Origin: Sphingobacterium alimentarium
Lineage (GTDB): Bacteria > Bacteroidota > Bacteroidia > Sphingobacteriales > Sphingobacteriaceae
Length of the DNA: 64,000 nt
Reading direction: 5' to 3'
Assembly: GCF_004342685.1 (NCBI RefSeq)
Contig: NZ_SMBZ01000008.1
Coordinates: forward strand, 1 to 64,000
In this document: piece by piece, positions 1-8,060 of the stretch
Position numbering within the stretch: the first letter of the stretch is position 1
Layout of the letters: each line of letters begins with the position of its first letter
The notes under the pieces: model-generated
What the model saw: only the letters and a program-made list of their open reading frames with translations
The model's database searches: none
What the model was told of the DNA's origin: nothing
Program-made: the position numbers and the translations under genes

Positions 1-46
1 ATTATATCAAATTCAGGAAATACTCAGGAAAGAAGCTGACGATTAA
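1..46 (+). CDS. C-terminal tail of an unidentified protein (truncated by window edge)
   Basis: Frame 2 is open from the window edge to a TAA at 44-46 and reads ...LYQIQEILRKEADD, a plausible amphipathic charged C-terminus. A terminator hairpin follows 10 bases later, which supports a real gene end here. The other forward frames are less protein-like over this stretch. Nothing can be said about function from 14 residues. Confidence 0.45.
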   Translation, partial: LYQIQEILRKEADD

Positions 47-56
47 AAAATAAAAA

Positions 57-97
57 GCCGTATCTAACTTTTGATGTTTTGATACGGCCCCTTTTTG
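57..97. terminator. bidirectional intrinsic terminator
   Basis: Stem GCCGTATC (57-64) pairs with GATACGGC (81-88) around a 16-nt loop. CCCTTTTTG follows on the plus side and an A-rich run lies on the left, giving a T tract on the minus strand. It sits between the convergent ends of the truncated plus gene and the minus-strand arginine decarboxylase, so it can serve both. Confidence 0.75.
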
Positions 98-99
98 TT

Positions 100-1491
100 T
101 TATTGATAACCTAATAGTTTCATTACTTGTTTGGAATTTTGCTCCTCACCAAATACTTCATAATTGAAAGTTTCATCTCGATTGCGACGTATCAATACGT
201 GCTTTGGAGAAGGCAACAAACAGTGGTGAATACCACCGTAACCAGACAATACATCTTGGTATGCTCCCGTGTGGAAGAATCCTAAATATTGAACTTTACG
301 TGTTTTAGGCATGAATACCGAGTTCATATGAGCTTCCTGATTGTAATAATCCTGACCATCACATGTGATACCCCCTAAATTGACACGCTCATATTCCGAA
401 TCCCAATTGTTGATCGGTAATAAGATATATTTTTGGTTCAATGCCCAAACATCTGGTAAGTTGGTGATGAATGAACCATCAATCATAAACCATTTTTCAC
501 GGTCATTTTGTTGCTTACGACCCAATACTTTGTACAAAATTCCTGAAGCCTCCGCCACGGTGTATTTACCAAATTCTGTAATAATATCCGGTTCCATTAC
601 TTCGTGGTGCGCACAGATTTGTTTGATGCGGTTTACGATCTCGTTGACCATGTATTCATAATCGAAATCATGAACCAATGAATCTTTGAAAGGCATACCA
701 CCACCAATATCTAATGTATCTAAATCTGGGTTGATTTTCTTGAATTTGCAATAAAGCGTTACATATTTCTCCAACTCATTCCAGTAATAAGGGGTGTCCG
801 AAATACCAGAATTGATAAAGAAGTGCAACAATTTTACCTTGAAGTTCGGGTTGTCTGCAATCTTATTGTTATAGAAATCAATAACATCTTCTTGACGAAT
901 ACCTAAACGAGAGGTGTAGAACTGCGAATCAGGTTGCTCTTCTGAAGCAATACGAATCCCCAACGCACATGGCTCGTCCAATTCAATTTCGTCATCATAC
1001 AAGTTGAATTCTTCTTTATTATCCAATACAGGAATGATATTCGTATATCCATCATGAATCATATCGATGATATACTGTTTGTATTGGTAGGTTTTGAAAC
1101 CATTACAAATTACCGTAATGTCTTTATTAACCGTGCCCTGACGCTCCAATGAATCAATCATCGGCATATCAAATGCAGATGAAGTCTCCAAGTGGATATC
1201 ATTTTTCAACGCTTCTTCCACGATGTGTTTGAAGTGCGATGACTTGGTACAATAACAATACTTATACGACCCACGGTAATTGTGTTTCAATATTGCGGTT
1301 TGAAACAAAATCTTCGCCTGTTGTATTTTTTTACTGACAATAGGTAGGTAGGTAAAACGCAATGGCGTGCCATACGTTTCAATCATTTCCATCAAGTTCA
1401 AATCGTGGAAATACAATTCGTCGTCGATGATTTCGAATCCGTCTTGGGGAAAACCAACACTTAAGTCAAGAAATTCCTGATAGCTCTGCAT
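100..1491 (-). CDS. speA: arginine decarboxylase, PLP fold III type
   Basis: A 463-residue PLP-dependent decarboxylase of the alanine-racemase fold, the form Bacteroidota use as biosynthetic arginine decarboxylase (arginine to agmatine, polyamine synthesis, cytosolic). The N-terminal barrel carries the PLP-lysine region around YKYCYCTKSSH (about residues 76-86). A glycine-rich phosphate-binding stretch LDIGGGMPF lies near residue 260, and the C-terminal beta domain has the DGSFITNLPDVWAL and CDGQDYYN segments typical of this subgroup. The length is shorter than the 630-660 residue proteobacterial SpeA, as expected for this clade. The ATG at 1491 lies about 9 nt from the transcription start predicted from a TATCTTTG box. 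It is transcribed divergently from argS. Diaminopimelate or ornithine decarboxylase is the alternative within the same fold. Confidence 0.8.
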   Translation of the reverse strand: MQSYQEFLDLSVGFPQDGFEIIDDELYFHDLNLMEMIETYGTPLRFTYLPIVSKKIQQAKILFQTAILKHNYRGSYKYCYCTKSSHFKHIVEEALKNDIHLETSSAFDMPMIDSLERQGTVNKDITVICNGFKTYQYKQYIIDMIHDGYTNIIPVLDNKEEFNLYDDEIELDEPCALGIRIASEEQPDSQFYTSRLGIRQEDVIDFYNNKIADNPNFKVKLLHFFINSGISDTPYYWNELEKYVTLYCKFKKINPDLDTLDIGGGMPFKDSLVHDFDYEYMVNEIVNRIKQICAHHEVMEPDIITEFGKYTVAEASGILYKVLGRKQQNDREKWFMIDGSFITNLPDVWALNQKYILLPINNWDSEYERVNLGGITCDGQDYYNQEAHMNSVFMPKTRKVQYLGFFHTGAYQDVLSGYGGIHHCLLPSPKHVLIRRNRDETFNYEVFGEEQNSKQVMKLLGYQ

Positions 1492-1506
1492 TTTTTATTA
1501 TTTTTG

Positions 1507-1514
1507 CAAAGATA
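1507..1514 (-). promoter_or_regulatory. -7 box of the speA promoter
   Basis: Minus-strand TATCTTTG matches the Bacteroidota TAnnTTTG -7 consensus, placing the start of transcription near 1500, only about 9 nt before the speA ATG. No clear -33 TTTG is seen at the right distance. An inverted repeat ACCTAA/TTAGGT (1531-1536/1542-1547) lies just upstream, between the divergent genes, and could be an operator. Confidence 0.6.
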
Positions 1515-1599
1515 TACTTTCGTGATGAATACCTAAATACCTTAGGTGTTATTTTTTGACTTCATTATCAGAGAGATAGAATTATTACGCAATATTTAC

Positions 1600-3384
1600 A
1601 TGGCTAATTCGATACAACACACGCTAGTTGAACAAACTGTTGCTGCTGTCAAGGCACTTTATGGTGCTGATATTCCAGAGACACAAATAGCTCTACAAGA
1701 GACTAGAAAAGAATTTGAAGGACAAATTACTATCGTAACATTTCCTGTTACGCGCTTTTCTAAAAAATCACCCGAACAAACCGGTACAGAAATCGGTGGG
1801 TACTTACAACAAAACATCGATGCGATTTCGGCATTCAATGTAATCAAAGGATTTTTAAATATTTCGTTGTCGGATTCTTATTGGATCTCCTTGCTTAACG
1901 AAACTATTGTGGCTGCTGATTTTGGAAAATTCCCTTCCAATGGTAAGAAGTTGATGGTCGAATATTCTTCGCCCAATACCAATAAGCCACTGCACTTAGG
2001 TCATATCCGCAATAATTTATTAGGTTATTCGGTGGCGGAAATATTGAAAGCTTACGGTTACGATATTATCAAAGCTAATTTGGTAAATGACCGTGGTATC
2101 CACATCTGCAAGTCGATGTTGGCTTGGCAGAAATTCGGTAATGGCGAGACACCAGAATCTTCCGGATTGAAAGGTGACCATTTGGTAGGAAAATACTACG
2201 TTGTATTTGACAAAGAATACAAAAAAGAAATAGAAGCGCTAAAAGCCGAAGGGCAAAGCGAAGATGATGCAAAGAAAAATGCACCTTTGATGAAAGAAGC
2301 GCAAGAAATGCTACGTCAATGGGAAGCTGGTGATGAAGCAGTTATTTCTTTGTGGAAAACCATGAATGAATGGGTTTACGCTGGATTTGCAAAGACATAC
2401 AAGCAATTAGGTGTTGATTTTGATAAATATTATTACGAATCCAATACCTATTTGTTGGGTAAAGATATTATTCAAGAAGGTCTAGACAGTGGTGTGTTCT
2501 TCAAAAAAGAAGACAATTCCGTTTGGATAGATTTGACGGATGAGGGCTTAGATCAAAAATTGGTTTTGCGTGGCGATGGTACTTCTGTGTACATCACGCA
2601 AGATTTGGGTACAGCACAATTGAAATTCGATGAATTCGGAATGAACGAATCGATATATGTAGTAGGTAACGAACAGGATTACCACTTCAAAGTATTGTTT
2701 TCGATCTTAAAGAAATTAGGTAAATCTTGGGCTGAAGGCTTATTCCACCTTTCTTACGGAATGGTTGATTTGCCTTCGGGTAAGATGAAATCTCGCGAGG
2801 GAACAGTAGTCGATGCGGATGATTTGATGGCTGAAATGATTGATACCGCACAATCGCGTACGGAAGAATTAGGTAAAACAGATGGTTTCTCGGAAGAGGA
2901 AAAATCAGAGCTTTACAATACCATTGGTATGGGAGCTTTGAAATATTTCTTGCTAAAAGTAGATCCGAAAAAACGTTTGTTGTTTGATCCAAGCGAATCG
3001 GTAGATTTCCAGGGACATACAGGTCCGTTTATTCAATATACCCACGCACGTATCAAGTCGGTATTGCGTAAAGCGGATTTCAATACTTCTGCCACAGTCG
3101 CTATCCCTGCAAGTATTTCTTCTTACGAACGTGATCTGATCCAGACTTTGGGTGAGTTTCCAAATGTGATCGCTGCTTCAGCAAAAGAATTTAGTCCAGC
3201 GCAATTGGCTAATTATGTGTATGAAATAGCAAAATTATACAACAAATTTTACCATGAGGAGACCATATTGAAAGCCGAAGATGCCGATGTGAAAACATTC
3301 CGTTTACATTTGTCAGCTTCAGCTGCAAAAGTAATTGCCGAATCTATGCGTTTATTAGGTATTCAGGTTCCAGAAAGAATGTAA
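1600..3384 (+). CDS. argS: arginyl-tRNA synthetase
   Basis: A class Ia aminoacyl-tRNA synthetase charging tRNA-Arg with arginine. The N-terminal additional domain (residues about 1-105) is followed by the HIGH-type signature NKPLHLGHIRNN, the insertion-containing catalytic core, the KMSK-like region SGKMKSREGT, and the alpha-helical anticodon-binding domain ending in LLGIQVPERM. I chose the ATG at 1600 (MANSIQHTLVEQTV) because family members begin there; the frame is open upstream with another start at 1546 but that would add 18 unlike residues. Length 594 is normal. It ends in a strong terminator, so it is probably monocistronic. Confidence 0.95.
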   Translation: MANSIQHTLVEQTVAAVKALYGADIPETQIALQETRKEFEGQITIVTFPVTRFSKKSPEQTGTEIGGYLQQNIDAISAFNVIKGFLNISLSDSYWISLLNETIVAADFGKFPSNGKKLMVEYSSPNTNKPLHLGHIRNNLLGYSVAEILKAYGYDIIKANLVNDRGIHICKSMLAWQKFGNGETPESSGLKGDHLVGKYYVVFDKEYKKEIEALKAEGQSEDDAKKNAPLMKEAQEMLRQWEAGDEAVISLWKTMNEWVYAGFAKTYKQLGVDFDKYYYESNTYLLGKDIIQEGLDSGVFFKKEDNSVWIDLTDEGLDQKLVLRGDGTSVYITQDLGTAQLKFDEFGMNESIYVVGNEQDYHFKVLFSILKKLGKSWAEGLFHLSYGMVDLPSGKMKSREGTVVDADDLMAEMIDTAQSRTEELGKTDGFSEEEKSELYNTIGMGALKYFLLKVDPKKRLLFDPSESVDFQGHTGPFIQYTHARIKSVLRKADFNTSATVAIPASISSYERDLIQTLGEFPNVIAASAKEFSPAQLANYVYEIAKLYNKFYHEETILKAEDADVKTFRLHLSASAAKVIAESMRLLGIQVPERM

Positions 3385-3409
3385 TTTTCAAAAAACCATT
3401 TAATATTTG

Positions 3410-3448
3410 AATAATCTAACCAAGAAATTGGTTAGATTATTTTTTTTT
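3410..3448 (+). terminator. argS intrinsic terminator
   Basis: A 14-bp perfect stem (3410-3423 with 3428-3441) closed by a GAAA tetraloop and followed by a run of T. It starts 26 bases after the argS stop codon. Confidence 0.9.
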
Positions 3449-3498
3449 GAGCCGTGTGCTAAGTATATTTAGCCTCTTATAAGCCCTAATAATTGAGT

Positions 3499-4581
3499 AT
3501 GAAAAGATACAAAGTAGGATTGATTGGGTTTTCAATAGGAGGACATGTATTTCATGCTCCTTTTATCGCAAGCAATCCAAATTTAGAATTATATAAAGTG
3601 ACTGCGCGTAAAGCGGATCAGCAAAAAATGTTGGCGGAACGTTATCCTGCTGCAGTCGGTGTATTATCTGCTGATGATATTATCAATGACCCGGAAGTAG
3701 ATATTGTTGTTGTGGCCACTTCGAATGATGTGCACTATAGTTTGACAAAACAAGCGTTGGAAGCGGGAAAGCATGTGGTGGTAGAAAAGCCATTTACCAA
3801 TACTACCGCCGAAGCTGACGAGTTAATTGCATTAGCCAAATCAAAAGGTTTACTTTTGTCCGTTCATCACAATGCGAGATTCCATTCGGATTATAAAACT
3901 GTAAAACGTGTATTGGCAGAGGGTAGATTGGGACGTGTGGTGAGTTATGAAGCCCGATTCGATCGCTTCCGTAATTTCTTGAGAGAAGGAGCTTGGCGTG
4001 AACAGAATTTGCCGGGTTCAGGAATACATTACGATCTGGGAGCGCACTTAATTGATCAAGCTTTGCAGTTATTTGGTCATCCGGACTATGTTTTTGCAGA
4101 TTTAAGGGCACAGCGTGATGGAGCCTCTGCTGTAGATGATTTCGAGTACATCTTGTCTTATCCACGATTAAAGGTAACCTTGAAAGGACAAATGCTGGCC
4201 AAAGAACCGACACCACGCTTTGCGATCTATGGGATGAATGGTTCTTTTGTGAAGAGCGGCGTGGATCCTCAGGAAAACTTGTTGCGTGCGGGCATACGAC
4301 CAGAAGCCAAGCCCGATTGGGGTGTAGAGTCTGCGGATATTCAAGGGTCGCTTTCTCTGTTAGAAAATGGGGACGATGTGCACGAATATGTTTTGAGTGA
4401 GATTGGGACAGGTCAGGATTTTTATAAAAATATAGTCGCTACTTTGCGTGGTGAGGAATCCTTATTCATCAAGCCTGAAGAAGCACGCGATGTGATTCGC
4501 ATTCTTGAATTGGGAGATATATCGTGGCGGGAGCGGAGAACAGTTCCCGTAGCCGGCGAATTAATTTCAACAAAATATTAA
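3499..4581 (+). CDS. Gfo/Idh/MocA family oxidoreductase
   Basis: A cytosolic NAD(P)-dependent dehydrogenase of the Gfo/Idh/MocA family, about 360 residues. The N-terminal Rossmann domain begins KVGLIGFSIGGHVFHAPF. The catalytic EKP lysine is in VVVEKPFTN (near residue 95). The C-terminal alpha/beta domain has the conserved GIHYDLGAHLIDQ, where the Asp and His resemble the catalytic D/H pair. The closest remembered relatives are the YdgJ/YhhX group of sugar or polyol dehydrogenases; the substrate is not predictable. The ATG at 3499 is preferred over an in-frame TTG six bases upstream. Terminators flank it on both sides, so it looks like a single-gene unit. Confidence 0.85.
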   Translation: MKRYKVGLIGFSIGGHVFHAPFIASNPNLELYKVTARKADQQKMLAERYPAAVGVLSADDIINDPEVDIVVVATSNDVHYSLTKQALEAGKHVVVEKPFTNTTAEADELIALAKSKGLLLSVHHNARFHSDYKTVKRVLAEGRLGRVVSYEARFDRFRNFLREGAWREQNLPGSGIHYDLGAHLIDQALQLFGHPDYVFADLRAQRDGASAVDDFEYILSYPRLKVTLKGQMLAKEPTPRFAIYGMNGSFVKSGVDPQENLLRAGIRPEAKPDWGVESADIQGSLSLLENGDDVHEYVLSEIGTGQDFYKNIVATLRGEESLFIKPEEARDVIRILELGDISWRERRTVPVAGELISTKY

Positions 4582-4583
4582 TA

Positions 4584-4620
4584 AAAATCCCGAAGCTGCA
4601 AGGTTTCGGGATTTTCATTT
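4584..4620 (+). terminator. terminator of the Gfo/Idh/MocA gene
   Basis: Stem AAAATCCCGAA (4584-4594) pairs with TTCGGGATTTT (4605-4615), 10-nt loop, T-rich tail. It begins two bases after the stop codon. Confidence 0.85.
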
Positions 4621-4626
4621 ATTTAA

Positions 4627-4658
4627 TTTGTCCTATTTAGGAAGAGGACCTATCTTTG
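4627..4658 (+). promoter_or_regulatory. promoter of the BaiN-family gene
   Basis: A textbook Bacteroidota promoter: -33 TTTG (4627-4630), 20-bp spacer, -7 TATCTTTG (4651-4658). Predicted transcription start near 4665, about 13 nt before the TTG start codon of the next gene. Confidence 0.75.
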
Positions 4659-4677
4659 GTGATTAATTCAGAAAACA

Positions 4678-5874
4678 TTGGTAAAATACGACGCAATAAT
4701 TATTGGGGCAGGAGCATGTGGATTGATGTGCGCAGCACAGGCGGGCTTGTTAGGGAAAAAGACATTACTGCTTGAACGCAATGACAAACCTGGCGCTAAG
4801 ATTCTGATATCAGGAGGAGGCCGTTGTAATTATACCAATATGGGTACGAGCTTAGAGAATTTTGTGTCTGAAAATCCTAAATTTCTGAATGCGGTATTTG
4901 CGCAATGGTCAGTAACAGATACCATTGACTTTTTCCAAAATTTTGGAGGAATAAAACCACAAGAAAAAACACTCGGCCAACTTTTTCCCACATCGAATAA
5001 AGCTAAAGATATCGTCGCTACCTTCACCAAATTGCTGTTCGACACGGGTCAGGACTTGTGGTTGAATACTTTGGTCAAAGCGGTGCAAAAGATAGATGAT
5101 GGCTACGAGCTTTCGGTAGAAAGAAATGGGAGAGAAGAAAAATTAAATGCTCCAAAAATCGTATTTGCTTCGGGAGGTCTCCCAGTACACAAATTGGGTG
5201 CTTCGGATTTTGCGATTCGGGCAGCTTGCCAATTTGATATGGAAATAATGCAAACCGCACCGGCTTTGGTACCTCTAACTATCACGGGTAAAGATGCGGA
5301 ATGGTATGCTTCCTTGTCCGGTAATTCTGTTTTTGCGCGCGTGTACAACGATCGTATATCTTTTGAAGAGAACATCCTTTTTACGCATTGGGGATTAAGC
5401 GGTCCAGCTATTTTGCAAATCTCATCTTATTGGCGCGCTGGTGAAATATTCACTATGGATTTGCTGCCAAAATTTAGCCTCGAAGATATCATCAAGCACG
5501 AGCGAAACAGTGGGGGCAAGCGCTTGGTGGGACAAATTCTCAATGATTATTTTACCAAAAAAATGGTCGATGCCTTGGGCAAATATCTTCCTCTCGATAT
5601 TAAAATCGCCTCATTGAGCAAAGCTGATGCAAAATTAATAATTGATACCATCCACAAGTTTAAAGTAAAAGCTGCAGGCGATAAAGGCTACGACAAAGCG
5701 GAAGTGATGCGCGGAGGTATAGCTACACATGAACTCAATCCCAAAACATTAGAGTCTAAGAAAAATCCTGGCCTATACTTCGGTGGAGAGGCTGTAGACA
5801 TCACAGGCTGGCTAGGCGGGTACAATTTTCAATGGGCATGGGCAGCAGGATACGCTATCGCGCAAGATTTGTAA
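4678..5874 (+). CDS. BaiN/YhiN (HI0933) family FAD-dependent oxidoreductase
   Basis: A 398-residue flavoprotein of the HI0933/YhiN/BaiN family. The N-terminal dinucleotide-binding motif is IIIGAGACGLMCAAQAG, followed by LLERNDKPGAKILISGGGRCN, the family signature. The C-terminus ASCD-like FGGEAVDITGWLGGYNFQWA closes the FAD site. Cytosolic; the physiological substrate is unsettled in this family, with bile-acid or flavin-linked reduction proposed for a few members. The start is a TTG: an in-frame TGA at 4660-4662 and the promoter just upstream leave no room for an ATG, so a TTG (or less likely the ATT at 4666) must initiate translation. Confidence 0.85.
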   Translation: MVKYDAIIIGAGACGLMCAAQAGLLGKKTLLLERNDKPGAKILISGGGRCNYTNMGTSLENFVSENPKFLNAVFAQWSVTDTIDFFQNFGGIKPQEKTLGQLFPTSNKAKDIVATFTKLLFDTGQDLWLNTLVKAVQKIDDGYELSVERNGREEKLNAPKIVFASGGLPVHKLGASDFAIRAACQFDMEIMQTAPALVPLTITGKDAEWYASLSGNSVFARVYNDRISFEENILFTHWGLSGPAILQISSYWRAGEIFTMDLLPKFSLEDIIKHERNSGGKRLVGQILNDYFTKKMVDALGKYLPLDIKIASLSKADAKLIIDTIHKFKVKAAGDKGYDKAEVMRGGIATHELNPKTLESKKNPGLYFGGEAVDITGWLGGYNFQWAWAAGYAIAQDL

Positions 5875-6746
5875 GGAAGTTGCTTCTATTCTTTACAACG
5901 CTAGCGTACCCTCAAATTTTTCCTTACATCAAGTATTGTTTGGTTAATTATAAATTAATTTCTATTTTTATCGCATAACCATTGGTAAACCAGCCTAATC
6001 GAAGAATGTCGTATAATTAGTGATTTAAATATTCAGCAATTATATAAGTTTATATATTTACGGTTACGTTAACGGTTAACCGAATTGCGTAATCTGGGTT
6101 AAAGCAAAATTTCCAGTTACATTACTTTTATTCAGAAACCGAAAACGGCATCAAAACACAGATTTGGTGTACCTTGATCGCCCAATTACTATTGCAGGTC
6201 TTAAGAGTGAGATCGTAAAGCAAAAAGGCATTCTCCACCATGGCTGCTCTTATTCGAATCCACCTTATCAGCTATCTAGAGCTATTTTGGATGGTGGAAA
6301 ATTGCAGGAGAACCTATGTCAAAATCCACAAAAAGAAAAAACCTCCCGCTATACAAACCGAATTATTCTAAAATAGGGGGAGGTAGGTTTTTGTAAATTC
6401 AAAAATACATACTGATAAACAGTGTGTTATAGATTTTTATTGACTAAAAAAATTTTTACCCGTTTGGTAGTGTTTAAAAATATATTAAAGTGTTTGCCAA
6501 ACCAAAAGTTTTTGTAAATTGCGAAGGACTAGAAGCCTGTAGCTATGGGTTTGGTCCGACTATTTATGAAAAACATATTTAGATTTTTTTTGATCTAATC
6601 TCAAAATCTACAGTCTTTTAAATAGGAGAGATTATATGTAATGCATTATTCCTTTTGCTTTAATTTCTAAAAGGGAGTGATTCGTTTTACAACATAATAT
6701 AATGCCTCTTAAAGATGGAATGTAGGTTGTAAATCTATCAAATTTT
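5875..6746. other. 872-bp gap without a convincing gene
   Basis: I see no convincing coding sequence. A 70-codon TTG-initiated frame (6164-6376) has no family resemblance and runs into a hairpin. Notable content is a perfect palindrome CGGTTAACCG (6073-6082) with a half-site CGGTTA at 6061-6066, and a terminator-like hairpin at 6341-6384. The rest is AT-rich. The gap probably contains the upstream regulatory region of the signalling locus starting at 6747. Confidence 0.5.
6341..6393 (+). terminator. orphan terminator-like hairpin
   Basis: ACCTCCC (6341-6347) pairs with GGGAGGT (6378-6384), extended by CTAT/ATAG (6349-6352 with 6373-6376) across one G-G mismatch; GGTTTTTG follows and an A-rich run precedes. 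No recognisable gene ends here, so the transcript it would stop is unknown. Confidence 0.6.
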
Positions 6747-7154
6747 ATGCGTGTTGCGCTGGTAGAAGATAATGCAATCTTCTGTTTTTTATTTAAAAGA
6801 TTTCTAGAGGAGTATCCGGCTAGAAAAATTGAGGTTCAGCTTTTTTCGGATGGCAAGAAGGCATTGGATTATTTTGTTTCAACCAAAGATGAACCAAGTT
6901 TTCATCCTAATCTGATTTTTATTGATATAAATATGCCCATTATGAATGGTTGGGAGCTAATTGATAATTTAATGAATTATAAATTTGAATTTATCCATAA
7001 TAGCCATGTTTACATAGTGAGCTCTTCAAAAAGTCCATTGGATAGATCAAATTATAGAGAGTATAATTTTATAAAGGATTATATAACCAAACCAATAGAT
7101 AGAGAGGGTATTTATAAGATTTTGGATGAATATATCAGTGATGAGTCCCAATAA
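6747..7154 (+). CDS. stand-alone response regulator receiver (CheY-like)
   Basis: A 135-residue single-domain receiver. The acidic pocket residues are E7-D8 region (VEDN), the phosphoacceptor is D60 in LIFIDINMP, the switch Ser lies at 92-93 (VSSS) and the conserved Lys is K115 in YITKP. There is no output domain, so it likely relays phosphate or acts by protein contact. It is the first gene of a same-strand series (receiver, acyltransferase, ThiF-like enzyme, histidine kinase, hybrid regulator), with a possible internal promoter after it. The N-terminus MRVALVEDN is where receiver domains start, supporting the ATG at 6747. Confidence 0.85.
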   Translation: MRVALVEDNAIFCFLFKRFLEEYPARKIEVQLFSDGKKALDYFVSTKDEPSFHPNLIFIDINMPIMNGWELIDNLMNYKFEFIHNSHVYIVSSSKSPLDRSNYREYNFIKDYITKPIDREGIYKILDEYISDESQ

Positions 7155-7170
7155 TCCATTTTAAACCGAA

Positions 7171-7178
7171 TACCTTTG
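7171..7178 (+). promoter_or_regulatory. possible internal -7 box before the acyltransferase
   Basis: TACCTTTG matches TAnnTTTG; predicted start near 7185, about 26 nt before the TTG codon at 7211. No good -33 element is visible, so this is tentative. If real, the receiver gene and the rest of the locus can be expressed separately. Confidence 0.4.
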
Positions 7179-7210
7179 CAAAACGAACATAAATATTTTT
7201 TTACATTTAA

Positions 7211-8029
7211 TTGCTTTATAAAGTGGCTTTAGTATTTAAAGATGGTCGACCTGTAGTTCGATTAAGAGCTTTCAGAGCGATAGATGACCCAAAAACGTGT
7301 GAAAAATTTATAGAAGGGCACGCTCATGTGCTGACATCTATAGGCGTTAAAAAGGTGACCTCATCCAAAGATGAGTGGATGTACAATCCTGCTGCCTTCG
7401 TTTTGATTGTAGAATCTCTCGATGGAGAGTCCGTATATGGAGGTGCTCGGGTGCACGTAGCTGGAGGGTCACAATTATTGCCTATCGAAGAGGCTACGGG
7501 CAAAATGGACCCTAAGATTTTTGATCTGGTATGGCAGCATTCGCAAACGGGTACAGGTGAGGTATGTGGCTTATGGAATTCCCGAGAAATCGCTGGATAT
7601 GGAGTGGGAAGTATCTTTTTGACCCGTGCCGCAGTAGCTATCTCGACACAAATTGGCCTAAATTCCTTGTTTGCGCTGTGTGCGCCGTACACCGTAAAAA
7701 TGGCTGAATCTGTAGGTTATAGGCTAGAAAATAGCGTGGGCAACAATGGTACATTTTATTATCCCAAATTAGATTTATTAGCGACTTCGATGATTTTAGA
7801 AGATGTGAAGAATCTGCCTATTGCTGATCCCGAAGAGCGCGATTCCATATTTAAAATTCGAAATAATCTGGATGTCACTAAAGTCGAAATTCTCCGGAAA
7901 AGAGAAATTGAGATCGAGTATAAAGCAGAAATTGAGCATCTGGACAAATGGGATATCAATAAAGTCATTCAAAGCCTGCGGAAACCAACCATCCATAGTG
8001 TGTCTCAGGAGGATCTCAGTTTCTTATAG
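7211..8029 (+). CDS. GNAT-like N-acyltransferase of a signalling locus
   Basis: A 272-residue protein I read as a GNAT-fold acyltransferase. Residues about 60-85 give a beta-strand pair (AAFVLIVESLDGESVYGGAR). The segment TGTGEVCGLWNSREIAGYGVG (near 113-133) resembles the acyl-CoA pyrophosphate loop region, and IGLNSLFALCAPYTVKMAESVGY matches the late GNAT helix/strand with its characteristic 'wanders to the end of the active site' ALC..YT. The last 70 residues are a charged helical extension. The substrate is unknown; autoinducer-synthase-like or amino-acid N-acyltransferase roles are possible. The start is a TTG forced by an in-frame TAA immediately before it (7208-7210). It is 31 bp from the ThiF-like gene, implying a joint role. 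Confidence 0.6.
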   Translation: MLYKVALVFKDGRPVVRLRAFRAIDDPKTCEKFIEGHAHVLTSIGVKKVTSSKDEWMYNPAAFVLIVESLDGESVYGGARVHVAGGSQLLPIEEATGKMDPKIFDLVWQHSQTGTGEVCGLWNSREIAGYGVGSIFLTRAAVAISTQIGLNSLFALCAPYTVKMAESVGYRLENSVGNNGTFYYPKLDLLATSMILEDVKNLPIADPEERDSIFKIRNNLDVTKVEILRKREIEIEYKAEIEHLDKWDINKVIQSLRKPTIHSVSQEDLSFL

Positions 8030-8060
8030 TCTTTCTGCACTGTAATTATAATCTAAATTA

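Noticed and set aside
6225..6290. tRNA-like TTCGAATCC near 6254
   Set aside because: The five bases on each side of the T-loop-like string do not pair and no acceptor or anticodon arm can be drawn.
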